In this document: piece after piece, positions 48,201 to 56,697 of the stretch
Layout of the letters: each line of letters begins with the position of its first letter
Position numbering within the stretch: the first letter of the stretch is position 1
Assembly (NCBI GenBank): GCA_034509495.1
Contig: CM067503.1
Location: 25,212,316-25,276,315 of the forward strand
Origin: Acestrorhynchus altus
Lineage: Eukaryota > Chordata > Actinopteri > Characiformes > Acestrorhynchidae
Direction of reading: 5' to 3'
Length of the DNA: 64,000 nucleotides
Notes under the pieces: model-generated
The model's database searches: none
What the model saw: the letters and a program-made list of their open reading frames with translations, nothing else
What the model was told of the DNA's origin: nothing
Translations under genes and position numbers: made by a program

Positions 48201-49886
48201 GGCTGCAAATTATGTCTTTAATTGGCACCTAGAGGACACCAGAGGGAGCTCTGCTAGAATATGATGAATCAGAACCAATGGGCAAAGGAGAAGGACAGTA
48301 TATACAATAGTATTTCTGTTCAGAACAAACCAAAAGGAAATTTTTGGTTTTAATCTTTGCTACTAGGTTAGTACTTCACTATACTCGCACAAAGCAAGGA
48401 ATTTAGAAAAAAGAAATTAGTTCCAACTGGATGCCAATATTTACAGTTAACATAAAGTGGTTGTGTGATTTGAGCATATAGCTCTGACTCCTGTTGACTA
48501 TAAATGATCAGCTGTCTTTACTGTTTCTAGCTCCATCCATACATTGTGTTTTTGTACTGTGGTATATAGATATTTGGGCATCCCTGGTCAAAATGATTAA
48601 TACTGTGAATGGAAGCAAGTTGCAGATAAAATGATCTCCAAAAGGCATAAAGTTACAAATGAAAAACTTTTCATATTTTATATTTCAATATAAGTAATAC
48701 CAGCATATTATTTTGGTTTGTACAATTATAGAGTGAAAAAAAGGAAAGCAGTACCTTTGCAAAAGAAGATTTGACCACTCATAACATTGACCAAGGTCTC
48801 AGATCTTTATTAGCCTGTTAGGATTATGTCTTGTTCACAATCATTGTTAGGAAAAGCCAGGTGATATCAATGTTAAAGCTAACCTTGTCCCACAAAATTG
48901 CAGCCATGGATTCTTCTTTATGAACATGAACATGAATATGAACATGGTTGAGGCGCACAAAGCAGGAGAAAGCTGTAAGAAGATAGCAAAGAGCTTTCAG
49001 GTTACCATTTCCTTAGTTTGAAATGTAATTATGAATGGCAGTTAACTGGAATCAAGAAAATTTTCAGAGACAGCTGCTTGTAGGATTGCTAGAAAGGCAA
49101 ATCAGAACCCCTGGTTGACTGCAAAAGACCTTCAGGATCATTTAGCAAACTGTGGAGTTGTAGTACATTGTTCTACTGTTCAGCAACACCTGGACAAATA
49201 TGGCCTTCATAAAAGAGTCATCAGAAGAAAACCTTTCCTTCATTCTCACCACAAAATTCAGTGTCAATAGTTTGTAAAAGAACACCGAAACAAACTTGAA
49301 GCAAGTCCTGTGGACCGATGAGTTTAAAACTCTCTTGCCACAATGAGCAAAGGTATGCTTGGAGACAACCAGTAAGCGTGAGGGTGAATTAATCATGCTT
49401 TGGGGTTGTTTTTGCAGGTAATTGCACAGGGAGCATTTGATGTGTAGAAGGAAGAATGGATTCAGTGAAATTCCAGCAAACTTTGGAAGGAAACATAACA
49501 CCATCTGTAAAAAAGCTGAAGTTAAAAAGAAAACTTAAAAAGAGGCTTTTACAAACATACCTCAAAGTCCAGAACAGACTACCTCAAAATGCATACGCTA
49601 CCAGTCAGTGAATAAGACTCCCAAATTGAGCTTTAAATTCCCTGAAAGCAATTTATGCCTTTTCTTTCATTTTACAGTTTTTTTGTTTTGTTTTTATTTT
49701 GCAGGCTTGAGGTTTCTTTACCGAATGAGGCTGAACCAGGTGAATCTGGATGGCACAGGTGTGACTCTGGAGGGTGTGAGCAATCTCATCTCCACCTGTC
49801 CTCATCTGACCAGCGTCCGAGCCAGCAATACCCACAGCATCCCCCCTGATCAGCAGTCCGATGATGAGAGTGATCTGCTACCCTGA
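35099..49886 (+). CDS. UBA-like / UBX / leucine-rich repeat protein, 869 aa, 17 exons; probable p97 (VCP) cofactor
   Basis: Exons: 35099-35110, 36166-36272, 36394-36518, 37155-37324, 37660-37800, 40207-40585, 40680-40772, 41741-41819, 42576-42763, 42976-43218, 43367-43465, 43587-43780, 44579-44753, 45582-45738, 46807-46960, 47450-47561, 49705-49886. All introns are GT-AG and the phases give one open frame to TGA. Residues 5-43 are UBA-like (EFLHALKEMGF, AADWLLQG). About 105-165 is Gln/Arg/Glu-rich and probably coiled coil. About 181-258 is a UBX domain (IRLPSGESMRECFPADALL; GFPRKRFSEAEL) with the p97-binding Arg187 and FPR loop at 227-229. A disordered acidic/proline linker follows, then about 15 leucine-rich repeats with T/SDAGL phrases (about 450-850) and an acidic tail DDESDLLP. 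The first half resembles UBXN1 in layout. The LRR part suggests a recognition surface. No human counterpart comes to mind; expression and function are unknown. Confidence 0.93.
35325..35605. mobile_element. MITE-like repeat of AGAACC / GGTTCT phrases
   Basis: About 280 bases in intron 1 of the UBX-LRR gene with many forward and reverse copies of TAGAACCC and GGTTCT (AGAACCCTTTTTGGTGCC, ATAAAGGTTCTACC). This is a palindrome-rich pattern typical of a common fish non-autonomous DNA element. Ends were not fixed. Confidence 0.6.
36166..36272 (+). CDS. UBX-LRR gene exon 2 (UBA-like domain)
   Basis: It encodes TVGEFLHALKEMGFSHEQIQ and AMQAGCFTVQEAADW. The MGF loop and AADWL end are UBA hallmarks. 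The acceptor is TTTTGCAG and the donor GTAAAC. Confidence 0.93.
36394..36518 (+). CDS. UBX-LRR gene exon 3
   Basis: It completes the UBA helix (LLQGG) and enters a Ser/Thr/Pro-rich linker. The acceptor is TTTTCAG and the donor GTAAGA. Confidence 0.9.
37155..37324 (+). CDS. UBX-LRR gene exon 4
   Basis: It encodes a Pro/Leu linker and then a Gln/Arg-rich helix (SSFQQQQRERAAQQAQHERR), coiled-coil-like as in UBXN1. The donor GTGCAC is weak but keeps phase 0. Confidence 0.88.
37325..37659. other. UBX-LRR gene intron 4
   Basis: Holds a (CA)n run at 37369-37395 and otherwise nothing recognised. Confidence 0.7.
37660..37800 (+). CDS. UBX-LRR gene exon 5
   Basis: It encodes ERDLVLKRIAEDRRSRQEKA, continuing the charged helix, and the first residues of the UBX domain (DNQCILM). 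The acceptor is TTCCTCAG and the donor GTGAGG. Confidence 0.92.
37801..40206. other. UBX-LRR gene intron 5
   Basis: AT-rich intron of 2.4 kb. At 38760-38860 phrases such as CAAAAGTTTGTGGACAGT suggest a decayed DNA element. At 39707-39772 the phrase GCAGAATTTCATGAACAGAA with a following ATGTGGATTGATCAT resembles part of the transposase gene of the Tc1-like family seen at 48.6-49.6 kb. Confidence 0.5.
40207..40585 (+). CDS. UBX-LRR gene exon 6 (UBX domain)
   Basis: It encodes nearly the whole UBX domain with Arg187, the GFPRK loop (226-230) and the closing strand ALCIQTA, plus an acidic proline linker. The acceptor is GTTGCAG and the donor GTACAA. The frame continues 10 codons past the donor before a stop, so intron retention would give a truncated UBA-UBX protein of about 322 residues. 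Confidence 0.95.
40680..40772 (+). CDS. UBX-LRR gene exon 7
   Basis: It encodes RGQRLVSGEANDEHSDGEEQ and a Pro/Leu end. It is acidic and probably disordered. The donor GTCTGA is non-consensus after GT but phases correctly with exon 8. Confidence 0.82.
40868..41420 (+). mobile_element. Internally deleted Tc1-like element with inverted ends
   Basis: In intron 7 of the UBX-LRR gene. The left phrase (40873-40940) is the inverted complement of 41230-41306 (TTGCCACTCACAGATAT; ATGTGAACC). Between them, GGAGGAAACCCACCAACAT and CACAAGGGGGTCACACCA resemble the 3' end of a fish Tc1-like transposase gene; most of the gene is deleted. The right side continues to about 41420 (AGAAATATAGAAAATTCC), so the outer end is incomplete on the left. 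Confidence 0.72.
41741..41819 (+). CDS. UBX-LRR gene exon 8
   Basis: It encodes LPQLPMRVGHIYEPQHMWPE, a short linker with several aromatic residues. The acceptor is GTTACAG and the donor GTAAAA. Confidence 0.85.
42189..42243. repeat. (TA)n microsatellite
   Basis: A 55-base TA run in intron 8 of the UBX-LRR gene. Confidence 0.97.
42576..42763 (+). CDS. UBX-LRR gene exon 9
   Basis: It encodes a Pro/Ala/Arg linker (EPVPDVPAVPGAGRMLPGDA, VQRLQRAVQHEEPSPPKKP). The acceptor is AACACAG and the donor GTCTGT. Confidence 0.85.
42976..43218 (+). CDS. UBX-LRR gene exon 10 (LRR capping region)
   Basis: It encodes GLTPELAELLLSHMTTGRML, TLELFFGCPLRSFILNSYP and the first LRR (LKQLSLVNSPLIT). A helical TPEL...LL segment before the repeats recalls the N-cap of LRR proteins in ubiquitin ligases. 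Confidence 0.93.
43221..43256. repeat. (GT)n microsatellite
   Basis: A GT run starting within the donor region of UBX-LRR exon 10, so repeat length changes lie within a few bases of the splice site. Confidence 0.93.
43367..43465 (+). CDS. UBX-LRR gene exon 11
   Basis: It encodes DAGLSVLSSLLKLQHLNLSS and CSKLTDSCLQHIA, cysteine-type LRR repeats. The acceptor is CTGTTAG and the donor GTAAGT. Confidence 0.93.
43587..43780 (+). CDS. UBX-LRR gene exon 12
   Basis: Three LRRs: LSFLALNKTKVSDAGL, LTQLGLNETVITEATL, LRLLSIARTK. The donor is GTGAGT, phase 0. Confidence 0.94.
43781..44578. other. UBX-LRR gene intron 12, nothing recognised
   Basis: AT-rich intron. The minus frame at 44152-44343 has no family features. 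Confidence 0.6.
44579..44753 (+). CDS. UBX-LRR gene exon 13
   Basis: Two to three LRRs: VSDVSALAELHCLQTLHLDG, LSVLSLSGIPATNG. The acceptor is CCCTCAG and the donor GTGAGT. Confidence 0.93.
44754..45581. other. UBX-LRR gene intron 13, nothing recognised
   Basis: An 828-base intron with no repeat or conserved element recognised. The open frame running into exon 14 from 45329 is intronic upstream of 45582. Confidence 0.6.
45582..45738 (+). CDS. UBX-LRR gene exon 14
   Basis: LRRs: LTQLTLPGRHSLTDAGLLYL, LSEVDLTDYTQITDQGITHL. The acceptor is CTACTGTAG and the donor GTACAT. Confidence 0.92.
45815..46555. mobile_element. Non-autonomous DNA transposon with long inverted ends
   Basis: It fills most of intron 14 of the UBX-LRR gene. 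The left arm (CATAACATTATGGTCACC; ACTGTACAGGAGCACTTT) is repeated in reverse on the right (AAAGTGCTCCTGTACAGT; GAAACAAGGAGGTGG). The inner part (CCACCAACCAGAAATATCCA; TGGACACAGTG) matches a widespread fish repeat that I recognise by wording but cannot name with certainty. No coding frame. A small related phrase (CATGTCAGTGTCATTGCGG) sits at about 47002-47035. Confidence 0.78.
46807..46960 (+). CDS. UBX-LRR gene exon 15
   Basis: LRRs: LKKLSLSNTQLSDAGLVALV, LIELCLDRTVVSSRGVAALI. The acceptor is TTCCACAG and the donor GTATGC. No frame was reported in full here because the reading frame lacks an internal ATG near its start. Confidence 0.92.
46961..47449. other. UBX-LRR gene intron 15
   Basis: Contains the small fragment of the long-arm transposon near its start; otherwise nothing recognised. 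Confidence 0.5.
47450..47561 (+). CDS. UBX-LRR gene exon 16
   Basis: LRRs: VIGLACTRVGDTVVRCGLVH, LLKLNLSRTRITDH. The acceptor is TTAATAG and the donor GTAATC. The exon joins both neighbours in phase. Confidence 0.92.
47562..48570. other. UBX-LRR gene intron 16, first part
   Basis: AT-rich sequence with no gene or clear repeat, before a Tc1-like relic. Confidence 0.55.
48571..49605 (+). mobile_element. Tc1-like transposon relic (transposase 5' two-thirds)
   Basis: In the last intron of the UBX-LRR gene. The left end reads TTTGGGCATCCCTGGTCAAA. Inside, CACAAAGCAGGAGAAAGCTG, GGATTGCTAGAAAGGCAAAT, GACCTTCAGGATCATTTAGC and CATCAGAAGAAAACCTTTCC follow the order of a common fish Tc1-like transposase gene. 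Deletions and frameshifts are scattered, and the region coding for the catalytic DE motif and the right end are missing. It is dead. Confidence 0.85.
49705..49886 (+). CDS. UBX-LRR gene exon 17 (stop codon)
   Basis: It encodes GLRFLYRMRLNQVNLDGTGV, HLTSVRASNTHSIPPDQQ and the acidic C-terminus DDESDLLP before TGA at 49884-49886. The acceptor is TTTTGCAG. Confidence 0.94.
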
Positions 49887-49904
49887 AGGGAAAAAACAGC
49901 ATGC

Positions 49905-49954
49905 GCTCTCTCTCTATCTCTCTCTCTCTCTGTCTCTGTCTCTCTCTCTCTCTG

Positions 49955-50007
<53 letters not shown>
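49905..50007. repeat. (CT)n microsatellite in the 3' UTR of the UBX-LRR gene
   Basis: A 103-base CT/CTGT run beginning 18 bases after the stop codon, so it should be in the mature mRNA. Confidence 0.95.
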
Positions 50008-50009
<2 letters not shown>

Positions 50010-52453
50010 AGTGAGTCTAACGATATCAATTCTTTAGCTGTAGGTTTTTTGGTTGCTGAATAATGTGATTCTACAGACATAACATTTACTGAAAGTTGGG
50101 CAAGTAAAGATAGTATTGGTTTTGGTGGCATTTCTGGCTTGTTTTTTCATGAAATGCTGTTGCTATCTGCTTGCAGTCCTTTCCTCCTCCAACATGATAA
50201 TCCCTATTGATTTATAAAAAAATGTATTGGTCTTTTATATCTCATTCCTGCCATTCAGTTGTGCATTGGCCCTGGTGTAGCTGGACATACTTTAACTTTT
50301 GGGGCAAATAACGTGCATCTGATATGTGCAAGCCAGAATGTTTGTTAAGGGCTATTTTTACCAGTGTCCCATTCAATGTGGCTTACAATCGCATCAAGTC
50401 AGACTGAGGATTCACTGCTGGCAGCCTATAGAGAAGGTGATGATGCAGGTAGCATGTCAGCATTTTTGTAGTCATGATTTCCTGAGTCTGCAAAATGCAC
50501 TCAGTAGTGCAGTTCGTAGATGGCATACTTCCAAAGTGTTTGATGGGTGGAGCCATTTTTGAATTGTCATTGAACGTGAACACTGGCATTGTTTGTGGTG
50601 CAATGTCAGTGTAAAATTTCCTCAGTTCTGGAGAAAACAGCTGTTCTTCTATACATTTTATCATAATGCTCCAGAAGTCCGGGAGAGTCCATGAAACCTT
50701 GAGTTTCTGATAGTGACTGATATTTTGTTGCAAGTGCAATGCCCCCATAAGTCTAAGTAACCTAGCCATGGTTTGGTTTGAGTGTAGTCACACCTGCCAA
50801 GAGCTGCGTCTCATCCCACACTATTACTGACCACATGCCACTGATGGGATTCTGCCTAGGAGTTCCCACTTCATTCAAACCTGCTCCCATCAATAAACAG
50901 CCCATCATATTCAAGCTTGGAAGAATTACTCCAGAAGGTAATTTCCCTGTAGCAAATTGTTAGCTGACAGCAGAGCATATCCACATTATAGGCATGCACA
51001 TCGGTTCTGGGGACAACTGCAGCTGCAAGAGCCCCTGCCATGTTTTCCTGGGGCCTTGACACAACTGTTTACCATGTGAATCCACATCAAGCTTTAACAG
51101 TAGTCTTGCCGAAGGAGAAATTTTATACTGCAAATGGAAGACGGAATCTATAAGCTGCTCCCTCATTCAAAGTAATGGCTGGCAAGCTGCTCTAACAAGC
51201 TGCACCAATCAATTTACAGTACTGAAGGAATTCGTTTTACACACACACTTTTGTTTTGGAAAATATTATACTAAAGATAATCAGACGACACTCTTTTCAG
51301 AATGATGTGAATGTTTTGGATTTAAAATCCCATTTGAGCAAATATGTGCGATTTCAGTGATTTATGAGCAGGGAGTTCCTTAGATAACAGCTTCTGAGGG
51401 TGCAATTTCATAATTGTTATGTGAATTGCAGCTGATGTTTGCTGCTTCTCTTTAGCATGCAGAGCAAACATATTGTGGCTGTCCAATGAGAAACATGTAT
51501 CTATATTTTTGTCCATTTTCAAACTTTTTCTTTCCTTGTACCCTGTAGCTACTCTGTATGCTGGCTGAATCAACCAAAAACGCTCTTCAATTACTGAAAT
51601 AACAACGTGTTGGGGTTTTGGGTTTTTTTTTTTTTGTTTGTTTTTTAATTTAAAGAATGCCATCTCATGTAAACAGTTGCCATTTTAGAGATGTATGTTT
51701 TTGATTGGACAGAAACAATGTGCATTTAGTTGTTAAAAAAACAGTTTTGCTATGTTTTTGCTCATAAAATATTTACTTGCAATTTTTCTGAAATTTTCCC
51801 AAATGAATGGTGATATTTAATAAATAGATTAGCTAAGTAATAGTACCATAGACATATATACCTAGATGCTGCATTGGCCACTGTGATTAGTTAACATGTC
51901 TGCCATATAGGTCCAGGCAAAATTTTCCTGTAAAAAATACAAGTAAATGAGGGAGCTGCAGGGTGTTTTTTGTTTTGTTTTCATTTTTTGTTTTTATAAT
52001 ATATCCAATAACATTTACATTTCTCAACCAATTTAATTAGTGTTTTTTATGTTGATGTTTTCAACAAAATTAAAAAAAAAATTCAAGTTACTTTGAATCT
52101 CAGTAAGAAGAATGATTATTAATTATTATTATTATTATTTAGGCTCAGGTCTAATGTAATGGAAAATAATTAATTGCGAGGGGCATTAAAAACTCATGTT
52201 TAAGCATGGATTTTAATTATTTTCTTTAATTAATAAATCTGGAATAGTTACTTTATAAATTAAATTACATGAAATGTGTAGATATATGTCCCCATCCTTT
52301 TAGCTTTTCTAGGGTTCAAAGCACAGCTCTTTCACTTTGCAATACTTGCAAACAAATATTGAAATAATGTATCTTTAAGTTCTAATTAACTAACGAGAAT
52401 AGCAAAATCAGCAAATATAATGGCCAAATAACCAACCAACCAAAAAAAAGTTG

Positions 52454-52459
<6 letters not shown>
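50008..52459. other. 3' flank of the UBX-LRR gene, 3' UTR extent unknown
   Basis: No further exon was recognised. The first AATAAA polyadenylation-type hexamer I noticed downstream is at 51819-51824, nearly 2 kb after the stop. Frames at 50383-50769 and 50871-51166 on the minus strand show no recognised family; they could be decayed transposon sequence. Confidence 0.5.

Positions 52460-52493
<34 letters not shown>
52460..52493. repeat. Poly(T) run
   Basis: 34 consecutive T. It could mark a minus-strand retroposon tail, but no body was recognised. Confidence 0.9.
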
Positions 52494-52495
<2 letters not shown>

Positions 52496-52504
52496 ATGTA
52501 ATGA

Positions 52505-53175
52505 GAATTTCTCATGTGAAAAAGTTAGGACACCCCATAAACACCTTTTGACCATATTTGCCATATTTTTCATATGAAGGTGATATAACTAAAAACATAA
52601 TTAGCAAAATGTAATTAATGAAAATGTAATTTTTTGTTGTCGGGACAAAGCTAGAACGACACCCTGTGCCTCAATAGCTGGTATTTCTTCTTTTCAAGTC
52701 AATTCAAGTGGGTGTTTCCTGTAACTGTCTACCAGTCTCTTGCTATGACCTGGCCATGTTGGCAGTTGGTGTAAATGTTCTCCACTTATAAATTCCAGCC
52801 AGTGGAATGACTGATTTCTAATTGTTTTGAGTCTAGTGTGTCTAATTTCTCTTTCTGAAGGCCTCTGAGAGCTCTTTGCCAGAGTGATACTAAACAATCA
52901 AAAGCAATCCAAACAAATGTCTGAAGTGTAAATGACCACCTCAAGTCCTCTCTAACAATGTTCTAATCATTTGCGACTAATTTAAATTTTAGGCATTTTA
53001 AGTAGCACTATAGGTGGGGTGTCATTTTACAAATGATAAAAATATATTTCTTTAGTTTTGTTTAGTTGAATTACCTCCATCCCTTAATCAGTTGTTTAAA
53101 TATGTTAAAGTCAAAGGTGTTCAGCATGACCATACGAGAAGTTGCTTGGACATGACCAGTGCAGTGGTGTACATG
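52505..53175. mobile_element. Probable decayed non-autonomous DNA element
   Basis: The left part reads AATTTCTCATGTGAAAAAGT then TAGGACACCCC; the right part has AGGTGGGGTGTCATTTTAC and GTTCAGCATGACCATACG. The CACCCC/GGGGTG phrases are in opposite orientation, as in inverted ends. No transposase frame was found. Confidence 0.45.
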
Positions 53176-54640
53176 GTATATATGTCTCTAACTAGTACCA
53201 TAGCATTTGTAATGGAGTTTGCAATGTTATGCTAGCAACATATGTTTTTCTTTTTAGGACATACATATTTTTTATGATTTTAAATAAATAAAATATTTTT
53301 GATTATCTAGTCTTGTATGCAATAAAATATAAGTTAAAATGTAATTTGCTACAACTGTCTTGTCAGTAAATCAATCAAATTACAAAATCTATTTACCTTA
53401 GCATTTGACGATGCTGTCTGTATTTACAAATTTTCTTAATAAATACTTATATATGAATATTGGAACATTTGTTTTTTATTCGAATTCAGATAACACTGAT
53501 TTCAGCATGGACTAAAATATATACATTTTCCATGAAAGATTAAGCAAGAGCTAGTTATTACCTGTCAGTCCTATAGAACACAGTCACCTCCTGAAAAGCC
53601 ATGGCAGCAACAGTACCATTAGAACTGTGTGAATGTGGCATCATTCCATTATAATAAAAGGGTTTAAGTAACATTCGTCAGCTGATTCACTGATATGGTG
53701 TCAGAAGGCCCACAGGATTAGAACATCTTCAGATCCTTCTGCTTTGCCACTATCGCCCGTTGGCTTGCTCACTATCCTTTGTTCCTGTGTTAACCTTTTT
53801 ATTTTTTGATTTCTGTAAAGCTGCTCTGTGACATCAGTTGTGAATAGCGCTGTACAAATGAATTTTGATTTGATTTGCAGAGGAAAAATATTTTTTTGCA
53901 CAGTAAAGACCAAATTCAACAAATTTGTTGTGCCAAAGAGAAACATGATCCACAAAAGTGCCTGCTTTCAACAGTGTGCACAGAAGCATGAGGAAAGCAT
54001 GGAGATGTATATTCAAGAGAGAAGCTTCAGAGAGAACATTTGAGATTGTGGGAGTTCAAGACAAAAAATGATTACAGAACATGCAGATGATGGCCTCAAA
54101 GCAAAGCAAACCATGCACCAAGAGGAGGCAGTTAATATTCAACATAACAAACAGAACACCTGCATGGAGAAAGCAGAGACAGATTTAATTGGAAAACAAA
54201 GAGAAGTGTGTTGGCGTGAAGAGCATGCACACACAAAACAAGGAACAAGTGAAGGGAAAGGAACAAAACAGATTTGCCATTGGGAAAACCAGGAAAAATC
54301 CCTTTGGGCTGGTGTGAGCATGGGTCAGTAATACTACTCAATAGTACTAAACGTAGCAATAGACAGCTTGCTTGTAAACTGAGGGCTAAGAAATCCAGTT
54401 TAATAATTAATGAAAAGCCTTTTGCAGATATCAAACAGAAGAGTTCTACAAAGACTGGACATTGTGTTGAATAGCTCAGGTGGAATGTTAGACAGCTTAG
54501 GCCTTCTAAGCATTAATGCATGTACAAGGCAGGGAATGTAGTACTAAGAATAGAACAGATTAGCACTTTCAAAAAACAGGAAATTCTTTAAACCTGTTAA
54601 AATAAGAGCTCCAGAAGATCAATCTCTGTTGAAGATCAGG
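53176..54640. other. Intergenic, no gene seen
   Basis: AT-rich sequence. Both strands have short frames (for example 53701-53955 minus, 54132-54434 minus) without recognisable domains. Confidence 0.5.
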
Positions 54641-54742
54641 CCTATGATTGTTGTTTTGTCAGCAAATGTAATGACATTGGAGTAGTGTCTGGCTGTGCAG
54701 TCATGGGTGTACAGGCAGTACAGTAGTGGGCCGAGGGGCTCC

Positions 54743-54836
54743 AGTTTTGAGGGTCAGTGAGGAGGACGTGTTTCTGCCTATCCTCACCACCTGCTGACGG
54801 CCTGTTAGGAAGTTAAGGATTCAGCTGCACAGAGCT
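54743..54836 (+). repeat. 94-bp inverted repeat, left arm
   Basis: It matches the reverse complement of 55245-55338 at 91 of 94 bases by eye. The intervening loop is 408 bases of LINE-derived sequence. Confidence 0.95.
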
Positions 54837-55244
54837 ATTCAGACCCATATCCTGGAGTTTCATGTCGAGCCTTGAACTCTCTGAACAGCTTCTCAAAGCA
54901 CTTATAACAGAGGTCATTTACCAGGTACCAGTCAATTAAGCAAGTGGTGCTGGCTGTTTTGTAACAGGAATGCTGGTGGCCAGTTTGAAGCATGCTGGCA
55001 CGACTGAGAGGGAGAAAGACTCCTTTTAAATGATCTGCACATGCTTTAAGCACTTCCCCCGGAACACCATCTGGTCTGGTGGCTTTGTGGGTGTGGACGC
55101 ACTTAAAGGATCTGCGCCCATCAGCTACAGAGACTGGGTTGGATTCAGCGGTGGCTCTCTTCATAGGAAGGAGTTTAACCCATTTGGAAGCACTGCACTA
55201 GTGCTGCTCAGGGAGTGAGAGTTAGGGAGTCAGGGAGTGAGAAC

Positions 55245-55338
55245 AGCTCTGTGCAGCTGAATCCTTAACTTCCTAACAGGCCATCTGCAGGTGGTGAGGA
55301 TAGGCAGAAACACATCCTCCTCACTGACCCTCAAAACT
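55245..55338 (-). repeat. 94-bp inverted repeat, right arm
   Basis: Inverted counterpart of 54743-54836, with the same start and end phrases (AGCTCTGTGCAGCTGAATCC ... CCCTCAAAACT). Confidence 0.95.
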
Positions 55339-55339
55339 T

Positions 55340-55490
55340 TCATTGATTCCCTGCTTTGACACACCCCCTGTACCTCTGACAAGTCTCATTAATTAACTAC
55401 TTTTACTTGAATCAGGTGTGCTGGGAGCAGGGAACGCACTAAAATGTATAGGGGTGCATCCAGGACCAGGGTTGACCAGTTATTTTCAGA
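55340..55490. mobile_element. Short interspersed repeat, copy B
   Basis: It shares CTTGAATCAGGTGTGCTGGG, GAGCAGGGAACGCACTAAAA and the end phrase CCAGGACCAGGGTTGACC with the repeat at 15465-15645, where the complementary phrase opens the copy. Confidence 0.6.
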
Positions 55491-56595
55491 ATGAATCACT
55501 CCATAACTCTTTCACTATTCACTACATAGTATGCGAAATAAACTGTTGTACTGTAGTTAAGCCTACTAACATTACTGATTTTGAAAAATGCATGCTTCAA
55601 AAGTTGAACATAATGTATTAAGAGAATCATGTGCAGGTTTTTTATTAGATGACATTTGAATGTTTTATTTGGGATTAATACTGTAAGTATGCATTGTCAA
55701 TTCACTAAGGTAAGCATTATTTACATTTCCAATATAAAACTGGTATCTTGTGCTTCTGTTCTTTTATTTTTTCTTTTTGTTATATCTTCTGGTTTTGTAA
55801 TGCTTGACATAGTGTTTGTTTAAGAATAATCTCCTGCCCTTCAAGAAAAAGAACCAATCAGCTTAATAGCCATGCTGCCAGTAGTAGATCATTGATGAGC
55901 CAGTTGGAAACATTTTGTCTGACCCAATGCAACAATAACTTCTTCATCAGTAGTATGTCACTACCACATTGCATTATGGTACACATTAGAACATGTAGGT
56001 ACATCTAAAGGAGTACAGTTTGCATTATGAACCTTCAAAAGTTAACTATACAGTGTGTGAAATCTACATTTGAGATTTCAGACACTACAAAATGGGTGAC
56101 ACTATATCTTGCACTACTTCTGTAATAGGGAGGGATTCAGAACACATCCCCAGAGTAAACGCCTACCCTCCTGCAGTCTGATTGGCTAGTTAAATATGTG
56201 CTCCATCAATCAGATTGGCTAATGTAATGTATTCTCTTGCAATCAGATCAATCAATCAGTGTCATCTTTGGCATATTTGAACATAGGCATTATTGAGCAG
56301 AAGAAAAAACACAGCCACTGAAATCCTCTATATTTTACTCAATGTTTATGTGTACAATCAAGTAAATATATTTTACTCAGTCACCTTGTCATTTCTGTCG
56401 TTTTTCGCCATGTTATGTCTGATCCAGTCAGTACTTGGTACCCCTACATTTCACTCTTGTCAAATCATCAATTTTCAGTTTCCTTCCTTTCATTCTTGAA
56501 AACATTTTCTTCCACACAGAGAGAAATGCTGCATCAGCATGCTAATCCTGTAGGGGTGACAGTACCAATACACCAAACACTGAGAAGGAAGAAAC
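55491..56595. other. Intergenic upstream of plpp6, nothing recognised
   Basis: AT-rich, with a few ATCAATCAG-type repeats near 56205-56260. No exon was recognised. Confidence 0.5.
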
Positions 56596-56690
56596 GCAGA
56601 GAAGGACAGAGGAGGAGTAGGACAGCAGACAGGACAGCAGACAGCAGGACAGGAGACAACAGGAGAACAGACAGGACAGCAGAACATAAC
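56596..56690. repeat. Short GACAGCAGACAG repeat upstream of plpp6
   Basis: Tandem imperfect GGACAGCAGACA units of 10-12 bases, about 200 bases before the plpp6 start. Confidence 0.8.
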
Positions 56691-56697
56691 GATTCCA

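Larger units (their letters stand above)
54640..55340 (-). mobile_element. LINE fragment (reverse transcriptase) with a 94-bp inverted duplication
   Basis: On the minus strand, 55150-54990 encodes KATRPDGVPGEVLKACADHL, a non-LTR reverse transcriptase motif (KATGPDGVPG type). After a gap come CYKCFEKL and, near 54730-54640, LLYCLYTHDCTARHYSN and TFADKTTIIG, in which the catalytic FADD box has become FADK. Frameshifts separate these. The segment 54743-54836 is present again, inverted, at 55245-55338. The element is inactive. Confidence 0.82.

Noticed and set aside
50383..50769. 128-codon minus-strand frame after the UBX-LRR gene
   Set aside because: It has no recognised domain and no splice partners; possibly decayed transposon sequence but not assignable.
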